Assembly (NCBI RefSeq): GCF_963676685.1
Contig: NC_092345.1
Coordinates: 30,341,585 to 30,405,584, forward strand
Reading direction: 5' to 3'
DNA length: 64,000 bases
Source: Mytilus edulis
Lineage: Eukaryota; Mollusca; Bivalvia; Mytilida; Mytilidae
Shown one piece after another: positions 59,900 to 64,000 of the stretch (position 1 is its first letter; every line of letters begins with the position of its first letter). The notes beneath the pieces are model-generated. The model was not told where the DNA came from, made no database searches, and worked only from the letters and a program-made list of their open reading frames with translations. The position numbers and the translations under genes were made by a program.

Positions 59900-62500
59900 G
59901 CACAGGGAGAATAGTTTAATTTGTAGATAATGATTTTAAGTTAGATTTTTGTTCTTGTATTTTTAGACAATAGTGGTTTTTCTCTCAAAAAATGTATTTT
60001 GGCAATTAAATGGGTTTTTTTATTTAACAAGCATATACATGCATATAAAATGTTATTACATTTTGTTAATAATGTGATGTAATCATTCAAGTACCTCCCA
60101 CCAAAAACTAATCACAAGGATTTTTAGGCTATATATATACATATACTTACTTGTTATGTAAGTTATGTTTGATGTAAATTCAGAACTTAGCTTGAAGTTA
60201 ATGATTGAATGTTATTGTTTACGTTAACATGTTTAATGCCACTTTCAACATATTTGCGCGCCTATAATACGGCTGCTAGTGTAAAGTTTGTATTGGTCTG
60301 AGAGGCTGGAGATAACCACAACCTTCATTGACCTTGGGTAGAAAAATTGGCAATTCTAGTCAATAAAGATTGTAGTTGATCACAAACCCACCTTGCCACA
60401 AGCAGGGTTTAGCTCACAGTGGACCTTAGTTAAAAGCAATGTACAGCATTATTTCGGTAAATGCCACACCATAGAAAAAAATATATAATGAAAATTTTAT
60501 CAACATGTTAGAAAATCTTCATAGAAATGAGTTTTGCACTCATGAATGGTGGCAATATAAATTATGTACTTTGATTTACACCTGATGGCTACAGTAACAT
60601 CTTTACCTATTGACATTTACAGACATAATTCAGTTAATAATACATGTATACATTATATTACATTTACTTTTCAGTTGACCTAATACCCTTGTTGATTTAT
60701 AAAAAAAAAAGTGAGGTTGATTGAATATATACATTATTTCTGGTTGACCCATTACATCTTCCCCATGATTTCACAACCCTTTAACTTAAGACTAGTTTTC
60801 AGTAACTAAGAGTACACTACTCTTAGATTTGTACTTTGCCTTTCTTGCTTTTTTTAGAGGGTATTTTTTTACTTTGCATGGTTCTTATAGAGTCAAGCCA
60901 TTTGTATCTGATTTTACAGTTTGTTCTTATGTTGTACTGTAGAACACTAGCTGTTGTACCATAAATTGTCAAAAAAATATCGTAATGATTCTTTTATATG
61001 GTTCTGCTGTTATTATGCTACTTCCAACAGGTTCTTGAGAGGATTGAGTGCTCACAAACATGTAAAACCCTACCAAATTCCTAGTTGGACATCATAAATC
61101 CAGTTACTGCTGTTGTGTGCTTTCAGCCATATTTATTGCTTAACATATTTATCAGGCTGTTTGTTCTCTTGTTTAAAATGTTTCATATTGTTTGGTGTTA
61201 AATAGATTTTATTTGGCATCTATATTAGCTTTCGATGCTTTAATTTATTTACAAGTTTAAAATTGTGCAGTTTTTCTATGTGTGCACATTGTTTATGTAT
61301 ATATTGCTTTTTAGTTGATTTGAAAAGCTCACTGGAGCTTACACGTATATATTGTTTACTTAATATCAATTGAAAAATAGCTTACTTTGTAGTTCACGTA
61401 TGATGTATAAAGTTTGGATTTTGCTCATAGTTGAAGGCCACTAGGTAACTTCTAGTTCCTGGTTCATACTGGTTCTTTGATCTCTGGTGGATAGTAAAAA
61501 TAGTTACAAGTCTTATTGGCTATCAAACTGGCTTACAAAATATATACTTTAAATCAGATTTTTTTTATTTATTTTTTTTGCTCGTTAGATGAACCCCTGT
61601 TGACCCTCACAGACTTGGGGGAGTAATGATTACTGTTACAAAATCCAGGTTACAGACTTACAATCAATGATTATGACTCACAGAACAAACGTTTGTTGAT
61701 TTTGATAATAATTCCATTATAATCGTCTGTTAGATCAATAAGCTTCAGCACAAAAACTGATTCTTTTATATATACATATTGATAAAAATCCTGGAGCAAA
61801 GATTATTGCTGGACAAATATCAATTATCTTTATTTTTTTAAGGGCAAATTAACACTTTCTGTGTCCTGCTTTTTAACCTTTTTATTTGAAAGTCTCAGAT
61901 AGCTATATATTTTGTCATTGCACCTGTTGAGATGGAAAGATACCACATTTCTAACTGTTGCATGATCATGAAACTGAAGAAATCTCATTGCACAGAAGAT
62001 GCAACCGGTTGTATTTTTTTGGTGGAAGAAGATTTCAAGTCTTCTGAAGGCCTATGGTGCCGGCTATGAAATCATTGAACCGTTACCACATCCGTATGCC
62101 GCATCCTTTTCTGTGCATTACAATTTCATAACAACTTCCAGTCATGCTTCAGTGATTCCCTATATAATCAACCAAATTTGTCCCATGAATGGGGGGGGCG
62201 GCCCACAGATCCGCCTATAATAATACTTGTTGTAATGTTATTTTTGTATTCAATTAAATCATTTAAAGCACAATGTACTATTCTTTTTTTCACAAAGACC
62301 AAAAAAAAACAGATTTCTACTGATTTAATAACTAGAATCATGCAAACAGGCTTAAGAAAAAGGCATATAAGCTCATCATACAAATAAGACACTTTATCTA
62401 GACAATACAGATCACGCAAAATACTTCCCTTAAAATTGTAACCTTTAAAATTGTTGTTGCGCACTAAAAAAAACATGGGAACTTTCACAAGTTGGCAGGT
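59900..62500. other. AT-rich stretch, no gene seen
   Basis: Only a decayed SINE-like piece (about 60290-60425) and chance frames are visible. No family member with conserved motifs was found. Confidence 0.4.
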
Positions 62501-62523
62501 ATGTAACAAGTCTTACTTTTTTT

Positions 62524-62775
62524 ATGCCCCATTTATGGGCACTATGTTTTCTGGTCTGTCCGTCCGTCCTGCTTCAGATTAAAGTTTATGGTCGAGGTAG
62601 TTTTTGATGAAGTTGAAGTCCAATCAACTTGAAACTTAGTACACATGTGTTCCTTATGATATGATCTTTCTAATTTTAGTGCCAAATTAAAGATTTTACT
62701 TAATTTTCACAGTTCACTGAACATAGAAAATGATTGTACGGATGGGAAATCCATGTACTTATGACACATTCTTGT
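62524..62775 (+). mobile_element. Family B element
   Basis: Hairpin ATGCCC-CATTTAT-GGGCA, short GTCCGTCC microsatellite, standard body and ACACATTCTTGTTT end. Confidence 0.85.
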
Positions 62776-63248
62776 TTGAAGAAATAAAATACGTCATAAT
62801 GATAATGGAACAAAGCAGGCTGGGTTAGTGGGGCTGCTTTTATGGTAATTCAAGTTTTATTCACCTTCTTCCTACTCAGAGCAATCAGCTCTCTGATTTT
62901 TAGATCATATGTAAATTTATTTGTCCTTCATACAAATCTGTGGAGTCAAATTTTACAGTTTGTTGTTGTTCATTTGTACCTGGCATTGTCCAAAGTTTAA
63001 GCAAATTAGCCGTTTAAATTACGTTTTCTGCACTGTGAGTCTGTCTATCTCTCTGTCCAACCCATATCAGGTTACTACTTTAGTTTATGAAAGATTATGG
63101 TTTTGGTTTAGTTAATGCAGGTTTAAGTGTTGGTTTAAGGTAACTTTGTTGTCACAAAAGTCACATTAATTTGATACATGTACTTGGTACACATGCTCAT
63201 TGTGTGGCATGGTTAATATGAATGCCAAATAAGTGCTATGACCCAGTC

Positions 63249-63305
63249 TGTGATGAGTCTTTTGTAGAAAAAACATGCATCTTGCATACACATTTACTAA
63301 TCCTG
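63249..63305 (+). repeat. Degenerate family H copy
   Basis: GTGATGAGTCTTTTGTAGAA and TACTAATCCTGGTATC preserve the order of the family H core and tail, with several changes in the catalytic positions. Confidence 0.4.
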
Positions 63306-63363
63306 GTATCTATAATGAGTTTATTTATCTCTCAGCTGAATTCTTTCTTATGTGTCAATTTAT

Positions 63364-64000
63364 TATACCCCACGCAACGAAGTTGCGCAGGGTATAATGT
63401 TTTTGACCCGTCCGTCCGTCCGTCCGTCAGTCCGTCCGTCCGTCAGTCCGTCCGTCCGTCCGTCCGTCAGTCCGTCAGTCCTGTTTCTTGTCATCGCAAC
63501 TCCTCTCAAACCACACAACAGAATTTCACGAAACCTTTTCAGATGAAAAGGACATACTATGTAGTTGTGCATATCGACAGGAAATTGCGATTCAATTTTT
63601 TTTACAAGAGTTACGCCCCTTTGAACTTATTTGCTTAATGTACTACTGCAACAGTTTGTCATCGCAACTCCTCTGAAACTACACAACAGAATTTCACGAA
63701 ACCTTTTAAGATAATAAGGACATACTATGTAGATGTGCATATCGACAGGAAATTACGATTCAATTTTTTTTCTAGGAGTTACATCTCTTTGAACTTATTT
63801 GCTTTAAGGTACTACTTCAACAGTTTGTCATCTCAACTCCTCTGAAACCACACAACAGAATTTCATGAACATTTGTAGATAATAAGGACATACTATGTAG
63901 ATGTGCATATCAACAGGAAATTACGATTCAATTTTTTTTTCTAGGAGTTACGCCCCTTTGAACTTATTTGCTTCAATATACTTCTGCAACAGTTTGTCAT
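63364..64000 (+). mobile_element. Family F element with 169-bp tandem array, cut by the window end
   Basis: It starts with the hairpin TACCC, GCAAC, GTTGC, GGGTA, then a GTCCGTCCGTCAG microsatellite. Units of 168-169 bp beginning GTCATCGCAACTCCTCT start at 63490, 63658, 63827 and 63996. The far end lies outside the window. Confidence 0.8.

Noticed and set aside
63363..63572. Frames rich in RTDGLTDG or RPSVRPS repeats.
   Set aside because: They are translations of the GTCCGTCC/GTCAG microsatellite in family F.

Overview
The window looks like nuclear DNA of a marine bivalve, most likely a mussel of the Mytilus group. The base composition is AT-rich, the introns have ordinary GT/AG ends, and bivalve-type dispersed repeats are very dense. 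The species call is an inference from the repeat content and the protein; no database was consulted.

The main content is one complete host gene on the minus strand. It is the Munc18/UNC-18 (STXBP1, Rop) orthologue of the Sec1/Munc18 family, which chaperones syntaxin and drives synaptic-type vesicle fusion. I rebuilt fifteen coding exons by hand, from the ATG at 48370 to the TGA at 11985. Every junction keeps frame and has GT/AG borders. The spliced coding sequence is 1,773 nt (590 residues plus stop), against about 594 for vertebrate Munc18-1. Introns range from 326 bp to 10.7 kb.

The second coding locus lies in intron 1 on the same strand. It is an apparently intact Tc1/mariner-type transposase (43831-45363) split by one 396-bp intron. 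A perfect histone-type 3' stem-loop follows 48 nt after its stop codon.

Nearly everything else is repeat. Positions 1-2500 hold a small Ty3/gypsy-like LTR element with 150-bp TG...CA LTRs, in which the gag and protease pieces run against the LTR orientation. Introns and flanks carry several dispersed families. I call these A (GAAGATGTGGTATGAG-type), B (ATGCCC hairpin plus TCCG microsatellite), C, D, E, F, G, H and I. There are also Harbinger-, hAT- and TTAA-type MITEs, long foldback palindromes, two GC-rich CACGTG islands and two tRNA-derived SINEs. Families B, C, D and E share one layout: an AACMAGA-like end, internal repeats, and a terminal hairpin whose stem is kept while its sequence changes. 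This suggests a common, possibly Helentron-like, mobilisation route. Family H carries a hammerhead-ribozyme-like core.

From 48.4 to 64 kb (upstream of the host gene) I recognise no protein-coding gene. It is a mosaic of families A, B, D, E, F, G, H and I, a SINE, and AT-rich DNA with no visible feature.
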